The position numbers and the translations under genes were made by a program. This document shows positions 1-6,803 of a stretch of 23,110 nucleotides of DNA, in pieces. This DNA comes from JBJEFI01 sp051873875 (GTDB taxonomy: Bacteria > Bacillota > Bacilli > Bacillales > Bacillaceae_G), in the NCBI GenBank assembly GCA_051873875.1, contig JBJEFI010000173.1, forward strand, positions 1-23,110, given 5' to 3'. The first letter of the stretch is position 1; each line of letters starts with the position of its first letter. Below the pieces are notes generated by a model that saw only the letters and a list, made by a program, of their open reading frames with translations, ran no database searches and was not told the origin of the DNA.

Positions 1-25
1 TATCATTTTCATTCTCTTGTGTCAA
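1..25 (-). promoter_or_regulatory. Partial sigma-A promoter, probable rrn P2 (cut by window edge)
   Basis: On the - strand a perfect -35 hexamer TTGACA lies at 20-25. A 17-nt spacer later the sequence reads TA and then the window ends, so the -10 box is cut off. Together with the upstream promoter at 83-111 this gives a tandem pair about 86 bp apart, the usual layout of Bacillus rRNA operon P1/P2 promoters. In B. subtilis an rRNA operon lies next to pdaB (ybaN) in this orientation, which supports the inference. The rRNA genes themselves are not in the window. Confidence 0.55.
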
Positions 26-82
26 TGATAATTTTTATTTCTTTTTCGTTGCTTTACGATATGTTTCGCGGCAACGGATATT

Positions 83-143
83 AATATAACATCTTCATAT
101 ATAGAATGCAAGTTGTTTTAATAAAAAAATTTACTTTTTATTA
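83..143 (-). promoter_or_regulatory. Strong sigma-A promoter with UP-like A/T tract, probable rrn P1
   Basis: The - strand shows -35 TTGCAT (106-111), a 17-nt spacer and -10 TATATT (83-88). A TG lies one base before the -10, making an extended -10. The upstream 112-143 is almost pure A/T with runs of T and A, like an UP element. It points out of the window to the left, away from pdaB. Position and strength fit the first of two tandem rRNA promoters. An inverted repeat with arms CGTTGC/GCAACG (47-52, 71-76) lies in the transcribed part between the two promoters. Confidence 0.6.
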
Positions 144-222
144 GAAAAAGAACTACTTAAAGGCGACTACTTTTTATCTTGTAATCATATATATAATTAA
201 AAAGATTGGACAAGGAGGGGAA

Positions 223-987
223 ATGGTGTACTTTTATTCTTCTAATATAAAAGAAGTAAAAAAATGGAGTCTTATTATTACGTTAGCTTTCGTAACCGCT
301 TGGATATTATTTATTTATAGCTTTTCATTTAAACACACATTTAAAGTAGGATTGGAAAATGCAATTTTTTATAAGGGGTCTAATACACATAAGCAAATTG
401 CTCTAACTTTTGAAGTAGAAAAGGGAACAAGTATCCTCGCATCTATCCTTCACATATTAGAAAAAGAAAAAATCCATAATGCAACCTTCTTTTTAAATGG
501 ACGTTGGGCAGAAGAAAACCCTAACTTAGTAGCAAAAATCTTAAAAAACGGTCATGAGATTGGTACAATGGGCTATACTTCACAGTCTTATGAAGGAAAA
601 ACATCTGAAGAAATAAAAGAAGATTTAACAAAAGCAACAACGATTTTAAAAAAATTAGGAGTAAAGTCTATTCAATTTGTACGACCTCCCCAAGGCTATT
701 ATGATAAAACAGTAATAAAAGCTGTAACAGCTGAGCAATATACAATTGTTCATTGGAGTATTCAATCAATGGATACACAAAATATCAATGCCGCAAAAAT
801 TACAGAAAATACAACAAGTAACATAGAGAACGGTGATGTTATTTCCTTACATGCAAGTGACTATTCTTTGCAAACAAAAAAAGCACTACCTTCCATCTTA
901 AAGATAATAAAAGAAAAAGGATATACACAAGCATCCATCAGTGAATTAATCTCCAACACAAAAGCAAAATCAAAAGTAGTAAATTAA
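223..987 (+). CDS. pdaB: PdaB-like polysaccharide deacetylase family sporulation protein
   Basis: This is a NodB/CE4-fold protein of 254 aa, matching the length of B. subtilis PdaB (YbaN), which is needed to keep spores stable late in sporulation. Residues 15-34 form one membrane anchor; the deacetylase domain covers about 50-245. Recognisable landmarks are YKG (50-52), ATFFL (87-91), WAE (95-97), GH (110-111), RPPQG (154-158), VHW (176-178) and LHASD (209-213). In the first motif the usual TFD is TFE (62-64), and the following ISWG of relatives is VEKG, so the catalytic Asp position is altered. The zinc His pair is also incomplete, as it is in known PdaB proteins. The start has AAGGAGGGG just upstream. 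It is the only rightward gene and converges on kbaA. Family is confident; enzymatic activity is doubtful. Confidence 0.88.
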   Translation: MVYFYSSNIKEVKKWSLIITLAFVTAWILFIYSFSFKHTFKVGLENAIFYKGSNTHKQIALTFEVEKGTSILASILHILEKEKIHNATFFLNGRWAEENPNLVAKILKNGHEIGTMGYTSQSYEGKTSEEIKEDLTKATTILKKLGVKSIQFVRPPQGYYDKTVIKAVTAEQYTIVHWSIQSMDTQNINAAKITENTTSNIENGDVISLHASDYSLQTKKALPSILKIIKEKGYTQASISELISNTKAKSKVVN

Positions 988-1015
988 AAAGGAGGGAATT
1001 TCCCTCCTTTTATTA
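984..1015. terminator. Bidirectional intrinsic terminator between pdaB and kbaA
   Basis: A perfect 11-bp stem (987-997 with 1001-1011) with a 3-nt loop starts at the pdaB stop codon. Its A-rich and T-rich flanks give a U-tract on both strands, so it can end pdaB on + and the salA-kbaA transcript on -. The kbaA stop codon (1013-1015) abuts it. Confidence 0.85.
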
Positions 1016-1633
1016 TGCACTCTTTAACGTAGAGCTTGCTTTATTTGTTGTAATTCGATGTAAAATTAACATCTGATATGCATTACAAACAAGTAGTATT
1101 AATAACGACAACAGCAGCCAACTTTGGTCTCCTACTGAAATAACAGGAAGCATTTCGATAATCGTCACAAATACCATGAAAAAGAGCGCTGGAATAAAAG
1201 CTTCCTTTTTCGTTTCTCGACTTTTCTTTGTCGCAACGACAACGCCAATGAAAATCGTCAACAATATCCATGATAAATCAAAGAAAAATGAACCATTTTC
1301 TTTCCCAGAAATTGTTCTAAAAATTAAAATATCCCCTATAACAAAAAGCATTAATAATATTTGGACGCTATTCCAAAGCTTCACACTTCTAAACATCCCT
1401 AAACCAAATTGATGAATTGTTAAATAAGCAAAGAAAGCCATTTGGCTAACTGCACTAAACATTAATCCAGTACCTATAAACCATAATAATATCGTTGCCA
1501 TTCCTTTTATATTTGTACTACTTAAATGAACGGCAAACTCACCCCACTTAATAACTAACCCAAAAATTAAACCACTAATTCCCCCAATAAGCAACGTGGA
1601 CAAAAAAAACCGAATCCAATTACGTGTTTTCAT
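1013..1633 (-). CDS. kbaA: KinB-signalling pathway activation protein KbaA
   Basis: KbaA is a small integral membrane protein required for activity of the KinB sensor kinase, one input to the Spo0 phosphorelay that starts sporulation in B. subtilis. The 206-aa protein (about 198 in B. subtilis) shows six hydrophobic segments at roughly residues 10-29, 46-70, 88-106, 118-135, 146-165 and 172-191, with short charged loops such as KKSRETKKE (136-144). It starts with ATG behind AAGGGAG, a site that overlaps the stop codon of salA 11 nt upstream, so the two genes are probably co-transcribed and translationally coupled. In B. subtilis gerD separates salA and kbaA; here nothing does. Assignment rests on membrane topology, size and gene order. 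Confidence 0.82.
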   Translation of the reverse strand: MKTRNWIRFFLSTLLIGGISGLIFGLVIKWGEFAVHLSSTNIKGMATILLWFIGTGLMFSAVSQMAFFAYLTIHQFGLGMFRSVKLWNSVQILLMLFVIGDILIFRTISGKENGSFFFDLSWILLTIFIGVVVATKKSRETKKEAFIPALFFMVFVTIIEMLPVISVGDQSWLLLSLLILLVCNAYQMLILHRITTNKASSTLKSA

Positions 1634-1644
1634 TGTAATCTCCC

Positions 1645-2691
1645 TTATTTCCCTAGTTTGTCTATCACCTTATTAACAATTTCTTTATAAATTTGTCCTG
1701 TTGGATGATCCTCACTATAAATGGATGGTGCAAAATCATCTTCATCCATGTATGGTTGCTCTAATGGAATTTGTCCTAACAGTGCTGTTTGTAATTCACT
1801 AGCAAGCTTTTCACCGCCGCCGCTTCCAAATACATACTCTTTTTCACCTGTTACTTTACTTTGGAAGTAAGACATGTTTTCAATAACACCAACAATTTGA
1901 TGCTCTGTTCGAAGCGCCATTGCCCCGGCACGAGCCGCTACAAATGCAGCTGTTGGATGTGGTGTTGTAACGATAATTTCTTGACACGTTGGTAACATGC
2001 TATGTACATCTAATGCCACATCCCCTGTACCAGGTGGTAGGTCTAAAATAAGATAATCCAAATTTCCCCACTCTACTTCTGTAAAGAAATGATTTAACAT
2101 TTTCCCAAGCATTGGTCCACGCCAAATAACAGGTGTATTATCTTCTACAAAGAAGCCCATTGAAATAACTTGTACGCCAAAACGTTGTACCGGAATAATT
2201 TTCTCTCCTCTTACAACTGGACGTTTTGTAATCCCCATCATATCTGGAATGCTGAAACCATAAATATCCGCATCAATAATCCCAACACGTTTGCCAGCAC
2301 GAGCTAAGTTAACGGCAATGTTAGCTGAGACAGTAGATTTCCCAACTCCACCCTTTCCACTAGCAATCGCTAAAAAGGTCGTTTTTACATTTGGACTTAA
2401 TAAATTTGTTTCACCTTGTTGTTCAGCAACTTCTGGCTTCTCATCAGCAGAAAACTCAACAAATCGTAAACCAACTGTTTTGGCACCATATTCTTTTAAT
2501 ACTTTTACAATTGTTGATTGTAATTGTAGTTGTTCCGCTGTTCCAGTCTTCATCATAGCCACTTTTACACTGACATGTCCCTTCTCTTCATTTACTGAAA
2601 GATCAACAATGCCATTTGTTTCTTTTAATGTCTTATGTAAAAAAGGATCCGTTACCTCTTCTAATAGTGATCGAATTTCTTCTAACTTCAT
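1645..2691 (-). CDS. salA: SalA, Mrp/NBP35 (ApbC) family P-loop ATPase
   Basis: This is a 348-aa Mrp-type ATPase. The N-terminal DUF59/MIP18-like domain (about 1-80) is followed by a deviant Walker A motif GKGGVGKST (112-120), the IIDADIYG switch, and the LPPGTGD motif typical of the Mrp/ApbC family. Members handle iron-sulfur clusters; in B. subtilis SalA (YbaL) also relieves repression by ScoC and so raises extracellular protease production. No CxxC pair is evident in the C-terminal part. The frame is open for 27 more codons upstream, but ATG 2691 is chosen because GGGGGAAAG sits directly before it and the protein then begins MKLEEI like its relatives. An extended -10 promoter lies at 2723-2731. 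Confidence 0.9.
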   Translation of the reverse strand: MKLEEIRSLLEEVTDPFLHKTLKETNGIVDLSVNEEKGHVSVKVAMMKTGTAEQLQLQSTIVKVLKEYGAKTVGLRFVEFSADEKPEVAEQQGETNLLSPNVKTTFLAIASGKGGVGKSTVSANIAVNLARAGKRVGIIDADIYGFSIPDMMGITKRPVVRGEKIIPVQRFGVQVISMGFFVEDNTPVIWRGPMLGKMLNHFFTEVEWGNLDYLILDLPPGTGDVALDVHSMLPTCQEIIVTTPHPTAAFVAARAGAMALRTEHQIVGVIENMSYFQSKVTGEKEYVFGSGGGEKLASELQTALLGQIPLEQPYMDEDDFAPSIYSEDHPTGQIYKEIVNKVIDKLGK

Positions 2692-2722
2692 GTTCTTTCC
2701 CCCTTTGGTAGCATATACAATT

Positions 2723-2731
2723 AGTATAACA
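2723..2731 (-). promoter_or_regulatory. Candidate extended -10 promoter for salA
   Basis: The - strand reads TGTTATACT, an extended -10 element (TGn-TATACT), about 32 nt upstream of the salA start. The -35 region at the right distance (around TTAGTA) is poor, which is acceptable for extended -10 promoters. The cwlD terminator lies upstream, so salA needs its own promoter. Inference from motif only. Confidence 0.4.
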
Positions 2732-2837
2732 CGAAAGCGATGTCTACTAATATTAACATGCATTAAAAACACTATTGGAGCTTTCTACAAAAAAATTGCT
2801 TATTCGTGTTATCCTGCGTTGAAAATAACTTATACAC

Positions 2838-2870
2838 ATAAAAAGAACAATGCATCCATTGTCCTTTTTC
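2838..2870 (-). terminator. Intrinsic terminator after cwlD
   Basis: On the - strand a 13-bp stem (2857-2869 with 2840-2852, one G-U pair) closes a GATG loop and runs into TTTTTAT. It begins 4 nt past the cwlD stop codon. Confidence 0.8.
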
Positions 2871-2873
2871 ATT

Positions 2874-3557
2874 TTATTTACTTGGTTTCGATAAATACCG
2901 TAACACACCACGATAAATCGATACCGCTATTTTTCGTTGATACTCTGTTTGACCCAATAAAGCACGTTCTGATGGATTTGAAACAAATCCCACTTCTACT
3001 AATGCTCCTGTAACTTTTATATTTTTTAGCAAATAGACATGGTTAATTGTCCGTGCTAATCGATTTGTATTTTGTAAACAGCCAATCAATTCTTTTTGAA
3101 TGGCGACCGCGAATTTTTTATTTGCCGGTAAAGAATCGTAATAAAAAGTTTGAGCACCACGAGAAGATGTTTGTGTAATGGCATTTAAATGAATGCTAAT
3201 AAACAAGTTTGGTTTATATTGATTAACAAGTCCTACTCGTCTACTTAAATCAACCGATTTCCGTCGTGCAACTCGCTGCTTTCCGCTTTTTTCCGCTAAA
3301 TCATAATCCCCTTCACGAGTTAAAATAACAATTGCCCCTTGAGGTTGTAAATAATCCCTCAACATTTTTGAAATGATTAAGGTAATATCTTTCTCTGTTA
3401 TGTTCCCTCTCGTCGCCCCTCCATCTATACCACCATGTCCAGGGTCAATTACAATTATTTTTCCTGATAAAGGTAGGCCAAAAGGTTGGGCATAAGCTAC
3501 ATCATAAGAAAAGAAACAAACACAACAAATAATAATAAAGCGAATTAGTTTCGCCAT
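2874..3557 (-). CDS. cwlD: N-acetylmuramoyl-L-alanine amidase CwlD
   Basis: CwlD removes peptide side chains from muramic acid in spore peptidoglycan. This is the first step, before PdaA, in making the muramic-delta-lactam that marks cortex for lysis during germination. The 227-aa protein has an N-terminal hydrophobic export segment (about 4-24) followed by a complete Amidase_3 domain. Zinc ligands are visible as H41 in DPGHGG, E55 in NITEKD and H123 in SIHLNA, and the catalytic Glu is E188 in LVEVGF. Length is close to B. subtilis CwlD (237). Start ATG follows GGAGGG. It lies 18 nt downstream of ybaK, likely one transcript, and ends at the 2838-2870 hairpin. Confidence 0.93.
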   Translation of the reverse strand: MAKLIRFIIICCVCFFSYDVAYAQPFGLPLSGKIIVIDPGHGGIDGGATRGNITEKDITLIISKMLRDYLQPQGAIVILTREGDYDLAEKSGKQRVARRKSVDLSRRVGLVNQYKPNLFISIHLNAITQTSSRGAQTFYYDSLPANKKFAVAIQKELIGCLQNTNRLARTINHVYLLKNIKVTGALVEVGFVSNPSERALLGQTEYQRKIAVSIYRGVLRYLSKPSK

Positions 3558-3575
3558 TTTTTTCCCTCCATTATG

Positions 3576-4019
3576 TTAGCTAAGACGCAATAAATAACGT
3601 CTTTTCCCTTTTTCAAACCCATAGCGCCACCAAAATTGAATTAATGTTTTGCAATTACGATAAATAGTAAGTGATTCTTCTTCATCCTCTAATCCCCCAC
3701 TAAAATATAGAAATTGATATAACGTATTAATAAGCTGCAATTCTTCTTGCATCGAACGAATCTGCACATCTTGTAATGATTCTCCCAAATAACCAAAGCG
3801 ACTATATTTTGCACCTGTTAAATAGGCTTCAATCACAACCTCATAACAATAATCTAAAAGTATTCCAATTGGTTCTTCATTCGGTTTATTGTTATTTTTT
3901 ATAAAAATGTTTACTTCCGTATGTAACTCATCCATGGAAAGTTCTCGAAGTAATGTTTTTTCATAATGCAGTTGCTTTTGACGTTTTCTCTCTTTAAATG
4001 TCGTAATTACTTGGCACAT
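3576..4019 (-). CDS. ybaK: DUF2521 family protein YbaK
   Basis: This is a conserved Bacillaceae protein of unknown function, at the same place as B. subtilis ybaK (between rpsI and cwlD). The product is 147 aa, soluble and without signal or membrane segments. It starts with a basic stretch KERKRQKQ, has a middle region with the GAKYSRFGYLGESLQ motif (B. subtilis has GGRFGIFGYYGESMQ), and ends in a FWWRYGFEKGKRR-like basic tail. The frame extends 18 codons further upstream, but ATG 4019 is preferred: GGGAGGTT stands just before it and the protein then aligns with its relatives. Position upstream of cwlD suggests a sporulation-linked role, but that is guilt by association only. Confidence 0.8.
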   Translation of the reverse strand: MCQVITTFKERKRQKQLHYEKTLLRELSMDELHTEVNIFIKNNNKPNEEPIGILLDYCYEVVIEAYLTGAKYSRFGYLGESLQDVQIRSMQEELQLINTLYQFLYFSGGLEDEEESLTIYRNCKTLIQFWWRYGFEKGKRRYLLRLS

Positions 4020-4083
4020 GAAATAACCTCCCGTCTTACAGTAGTTTAAAACAAAGAAAGGTCGATAATTCATGGGAGAAAAT

Positions 4084-4115
4084 AGAAAAAAACCCCTCGG
4101 ATAACCGAAGGGTTT
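4084..4115 (-). terminator. Intrinsic terminator of the rplM-rpsI operon
   Basis: The - strand forms an 11-bp stem (4105-4115 with 4090-4100, one G-U pair) with a 4-nt TTAT loop, followed directly by a run of seven T (4085-4091 complement). It starts 17 nt after the rpsI stop. Confidence 0.92.
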
Positions 4116-4132
4116 GAAACGTAATAAAAATA

Positions 4133-4525
4133 TTAACGTTTTGAGAACTGAGGAGCGCGACGTGCACCTTTAAGACCGTATTTTTTACGCTCTTTCATAC
4201 GTGCATCACGAGTTAATAATCCAGCACGCTTTAAAGTTGTGCGGAATTCTGGATCAGCTTGTAATAAAGCTCTTGAGATACCATGACGGATTGCACCAGC
4301 TTGACCAGTGAAACCACCACCATGTACATTTACAAGAACATCGTAGCTACCTAAAGTTTCTGTTAAAACTAATGGTTGTTTTACAACTTCACGTAAAGCT
4401 GCATATTGAACAAAGTCAGCGAATTCACGACCGTTGATAACGATGCGACCTTCACCTGGTACTAAACGAACGCGTGCAACTGAACTCTTACGACGACCAG
4501 TGCCATTGTATTGTACTTGTGCCAA
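4133..4525 (-). CDS. rpsI: 30S ribosomal protein S9
   Basis: S9 sits in the head of the small subunit; its C-terminal tail reaches the P site, and its last Arg contacts P-site tRNA. The 130-aa sequence shows GTGRRKSSVARVRL (about 8-21), the VNVHGGGFTGQAGAIRHGISRAL core and the basic tail ending QFSKR with the terminal Arg intact. The start codon is TTG behind AGGAGG, matching the normal MAQVQY start and length. It is the second gene of the rplM-rpsI operon, 20 nt after rplM, and is followed by a clear terminator. Confidence 0.97.
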   Translation of the reverse strand: MAQVQYNGTGRRKSSVARVRLVPGEGRIVINGREFADFVQYAALREVVKQPLVLTETLGSYDVLVNVHGGGFTGQAGAIRHGISRALLQADPEFRTTLKRAGLLTRDARMKERKKYGLKGARRAPQFSKR

Positions 4526-4545
4526 AGTAATTACCTCCTTTTAAA

Positions 4546-4983
4546 TTAACCGCGAAGTTCCATAACTTCTGGTTTTTGTGCTTGATGTGGATGCTCGCTA
4601 CCTGCATATACATGTAACTTCTTAGCCATTTGACGTCCAAGACGACCTTTTGGAAGCATTCCTTTAATTGCTAACTCTAACATTTGTGTAGAGTAGTTTG
4701 TACGCATTTCTAATGCTGTACGTTGTTTTAAACCACCTGGATGTAAGCTGTGACGGTAGTAGATTTTATCGTTTAATTTGTTACCTGTTAAATGAACTTT
4801 CTCTGCATTGATAATGATTACATTATCACCAGTATCAACGTGTGGAGTAAACGTTGGTTTATGTTTCCCACGTAATACAGACGCAACCTCTGTTGCAAGA
4901 CGACCTAAAGTTTGACCTTCAGCATCGATTACGAACCATTTACGATCAACTTCGCTAGCTTTTGCCATATATGTTGTACGCAT
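4546..4983 (-). CDS. rplM: 50S ribosomal protein L13
   Basis: L13 is an early-assembling large-subunit protein. The 145-aa product carries the family core: RKWFVIDAEGQTLGRLA, RGKHKPTFTPHVDTGD, KIYYRHSLHPGGLK and the conserved KGMLPKGRLGRQM. Two ATG codons are adjacent (4986 and 4983). The second gives the usual MRTT start, while the first is better spaced from GGAGG, so either may be used. It is the first gene of the rplM-rpsI operon, with its own promoter and a structured leader that probably lets L13 control its own synthesis. Confidence 0.97.
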   Translation of the reverse strand: MRTTYMAKASEVDRKWFVIDAEGQTLGRLATEVASVLRGKHKPTFTPHVDTGDNVIIINAEKVHLTGNKLNDKIYYRHSLHPGGLKQRTALEMRTNYSTQMLELAIKGMLPKGRLGRQMAKKLHVYAGSEHPHQAQKPEVMELRG

Positions 4984-5034
4984 CATGTGTATTTCCCTCC
5001 TAAATTAATTCAAAAATAATTTTTACTATCATTC

Positions 5035-5088
5035 ATTGTTTATTTTAACACGACTAATTTTCGGGGCTAATCGTGGTGTTGAAACAAT
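5035..5088 (-). ncRNA. Candidate L13 autoregulatory mRNA leader
   Basis: Starting just after the predicted transcription start, the - strand RNA folds as an outer 7-bp stem (5082-5088 with 5035-5041), an internal loop and an inner 5-bp stem CACGA/TCGTG (5071-5075 with 5049-5053). The inner stem is capped by a loop containing CCCCGAAAA flanked by TTAG repeats. An L13-binding leader is known upstream of rplM in Bacillota, and this placement and shape fit, but I could not test it against the covariance model. Confidence 0.5.
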
Positions 5089-5098
5089 ACCGTACTCA

Positions 5099-5127
5099 AT
5101 TGTATAAAATTCAAGTAAGAAAGTCAA
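5099..5127 (-). promoter_or_regulatory. Sigma-A promoter of rplM-rpsI
   Basis: The - strand has -35 TTGACT (5122-5127), exactly 17 nt of spacer, and -10 TACAAT (5099-5104). The expected start is near 5091-5093, giving a leader of about 107 nt before rplM. It is the best promoter match inside the ribosomal cluster. Confidence 0.85.
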
Positions 5128-5176
5128 GCAAATGTTACACCAGGATTAGTTGTTTTATACCGTGGAAAACCCCTAT

Positions 5177-5243
5177 ATAAAATGGACTTTTTCATCAAAA
5201 AATAACGAGCAATTTAAAAGGATAAAGAAAAAATCCATTTTAT
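5177..5243. repeat. Inverted repeat between truA and rplM
   Basis: Arms 5177-5193 and 5227-5243 are complementary over 16 of 17 positions (single C/A mismatch at 5187/5233), separated by 33 nt. It starts 6 nt after the truA stop codon, so it could form a hairpin at the end of the ecf-truA transcript. No clean U-run follows the stem on the - strand, so it is not a textbook terminator. It may instead act in transcript 3'-end protection or be a small repeat element. Confidence 0.6.
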
Positions 5244-5248
5244 TTCTA

Positions 5249-5995
5249 TCACATTTCCTCATAATCTACTTGCCATAAATATAAACCATGAGCAGGTGCT
5301 GTTTTCGTCGTCAATTCTCGACTTTTCTTTTGCAAAATGATTTCCATATCATCTGGTTGTAGACGTCCTTGTCCAACGTCTAATAGCGTTCTAACAAGTA
5401 TCCGAACCATATTATATAAAAATCCATTTCCAACAAATCTGAATACATACTCGTCACCTTGACGATCTAATTCAATACTATAAATTGTTCGCACTTTATT
5501 TTCTACCGCTGACTTAGCTGAACAAAACGAAGTGAAATCATGTGTGCCACATAACTTCGCTGCCGCCTTTCTTATCTTTTCTTCATCAAGAGGATACGGA
5601 AAGTGATAGGCATAATGACGTTGGAAGATGTCTCTTCGCTTTGACGTATAGAAAAAGTAACGATACTCCTTTTTCGTCACATCATAACGTGAATGAAAAT
5701 CATTGGCTACACTTTCTACCTGAATAACAATAATATCATCCGGTAACATAGTGTTTAATCCTCTTTCCCATCCACCTGGTGGAATTGTCAATGGACTATC
5801 AAAATGTATGACTTGCCCTTTTGCATGAACTCCTGCATCAGTACGTCCAGAGGCATGAACACGAATTTCCTGTCCTTTATGCAATTTTTTTAATGCTTTT
5901 TCTACTTCTTGTTGAACGGTACGCCCTTTTTGCTGAACTTGATAACCAGAAAAATTCGTTCCATCATAAGCAATTGTACATTTTAATCGATTCAT
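5249..5995 (-). CDS. truA: tRNA pseudouridine(38-40) synthase TruA
   Basis: TruA isomerises uridines 38, 39 and 40 in the anticodon stem-loop of tRNAs to pseudouridine. The 248-aa protein (247 in B. subtilis) contains the catalytic motif GRTDAGVHA with the nucleophilic Asp at D53, the N-terminal IAYDGTNFSGYQVQ strand, and the C-terminal FVGNGFLYNMVRILVRTL motif. It starts at ATG 5995; the ribosome binding site GGTGAG overlaps the stop codon of ecfT 7 nt upstream, so the gene is coupled to the ECF operon. It is followed by an inverted repeat and then the rplM promoter. Confidence 0.95.
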   Translation of the reverse strand: MNRLKCTIAYDGTNFSGYQVQQKGRTVQQEVEKALKKLHKGQEIRVHASGRTDAGVHAKGQVIHFDSPLTIPPGGWERGLNTMLPDDIIVIQVESVANDFHSRYDVTKKEYRYFFYTSKRRDIFQRHYAYHFPYPLDEEKIRKAAAKLCGTHDFTSFCSAKSAVENKVRTIYSIELDRQGDEYVFRFVGNGFLYNMVRILVRTLLDVGQGRLQPDDMEIILQKKSRELTTKTAPAHGLYLWQVDYEEM

Positions 5996-6002
5996 CTTTA
6001 TC

Positions 6003-6803
6003 TCACCAATTTCGTAACAGTAATAATAGGCCTATTATTGCCCCTAGTGTGAAGAGGGCTAACGTATCTTTATATCCCCACTTTGATTGACGATATTTCG
6101 TGCGACCAACTCCTCCACGATAACCTCTCGACTCCATTGCTACCGCCAAATCCTCTGCTCGTTTAAATGAATTCACGAATAAAGGAACTAGCAACGCAAC
6201 AATAGATTTTATTCTTTCCTTTAATGGTCCTGTTGAAAAATCAACACCTCTTGCCATTTGTGCTTTCGCAATTTTATCTGTTTCTTCTATTAATGTTGGA
6301 ATAAAACGCAGAGAAATAGATAACATTAACGCTACTTCATGAACAGGTATCTTTAATTTTTTCAATGGATGAAATAAGCGTTCAATCCCATCTGTAATTT
6401 CAATTGGTGTCGTCGTTAATGTTAACAACGTTGTGACTCCAATTAATAGAAAGAAACGAATGGACATAAAAATAGCCTGTATAATTCCACCATCGTAAAT
6501 TTCAAACCAAAGAAACTTAACAAGCAAATTTCCTGTTTTATTTGTAAAAATTTGCAGTACGAACGTAAATAACAAAATCCAAAGAATTGGCTTGAAACTT
6601 GATAAAATATACCTCATTGAAATTTTTGACAAAAATAAGATTCCTATTACAAATACCGTTAACGCTGTATATGTCCATACATTATTTGCCAAAAAAATAG
6701 AAATAATAAATGCAAAAACAAAGACCAACTTTGATCTAGCGTCCATTGCATGGATATATGACTGAGCTGGAATATATCTTCCAATTGCAATATTTTGGAG
6801 CAT
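6003..6803 (-). CDS. ecfT: Energy-coupling factor transporter transmembrane protein EcfT
   Basis: EcfT is the membrane scaffold of group II ECF transporters: it links the EcfA1/EcfA2 ATPases to interchangeable substrate-binding S components for vitamins such as riboflavin, biotin or thiamine. The 266-aa protein (265 typical) has hydrophobic segments near residues 26-40, 44-60, 70-86, 107-130 and 245-263. It carries the two coupling-helix motifs that dock into the ATPases, ARG (184-186) and SRG (225-227). Its ATG overlaps the ecfA2 stop by one base (TAATG). No S component is encoded nearby, as expected for a shared module. Confidence 0.95.
   Translation of the reverse strand: MLQNIAIGRYIPAQSYIHAMDARSKLVFVFAFIISIFLANNVWTYTALTVFVIGILFLSKISMRYILSSFKPILWILLFTFVLQIFTNKTGNLLVKFLWFEIYDGGIIQAIFMSIRFFLLIGVTTLLTLTTTPIEITDGIERLFHPLKKLKIPVHEVALMLSISLRFIPTLIEETDKIAKAQMARGVDFSTGPLKERIKSIVALLVPLFVNSFKRAEDLAVAMESRGYRGGVGRTKYRQSKWGYKDTLALFTLGAIIGLLLLLRNW

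Noticed and set aside
160..222. Possible sporulation sigma-factor promoter for pdaB around CATATATA (186-193)
   Set aside because: pdaB of B. subtilis is expressed in sporulation, but the -35 region here does not match sigma-E or sigma-G consensus well enough to call in A/T-rich DNA.
2692..2772. Longer N-terminus for SalA (27 extra codons)
   Set aside because: The extension covers the candidate promoter and ribosome binding site and is not part of Mrp-family proteins.
2291..3013. 240-codon rightward open frame opposite salA and cwlD
   Set aside because: It overlaps two well-supported genes on the other strand, has low-complexity Ser/Thr/Cys-rich content typical of antisense frames, no ribosome binding site and no family resemblance.
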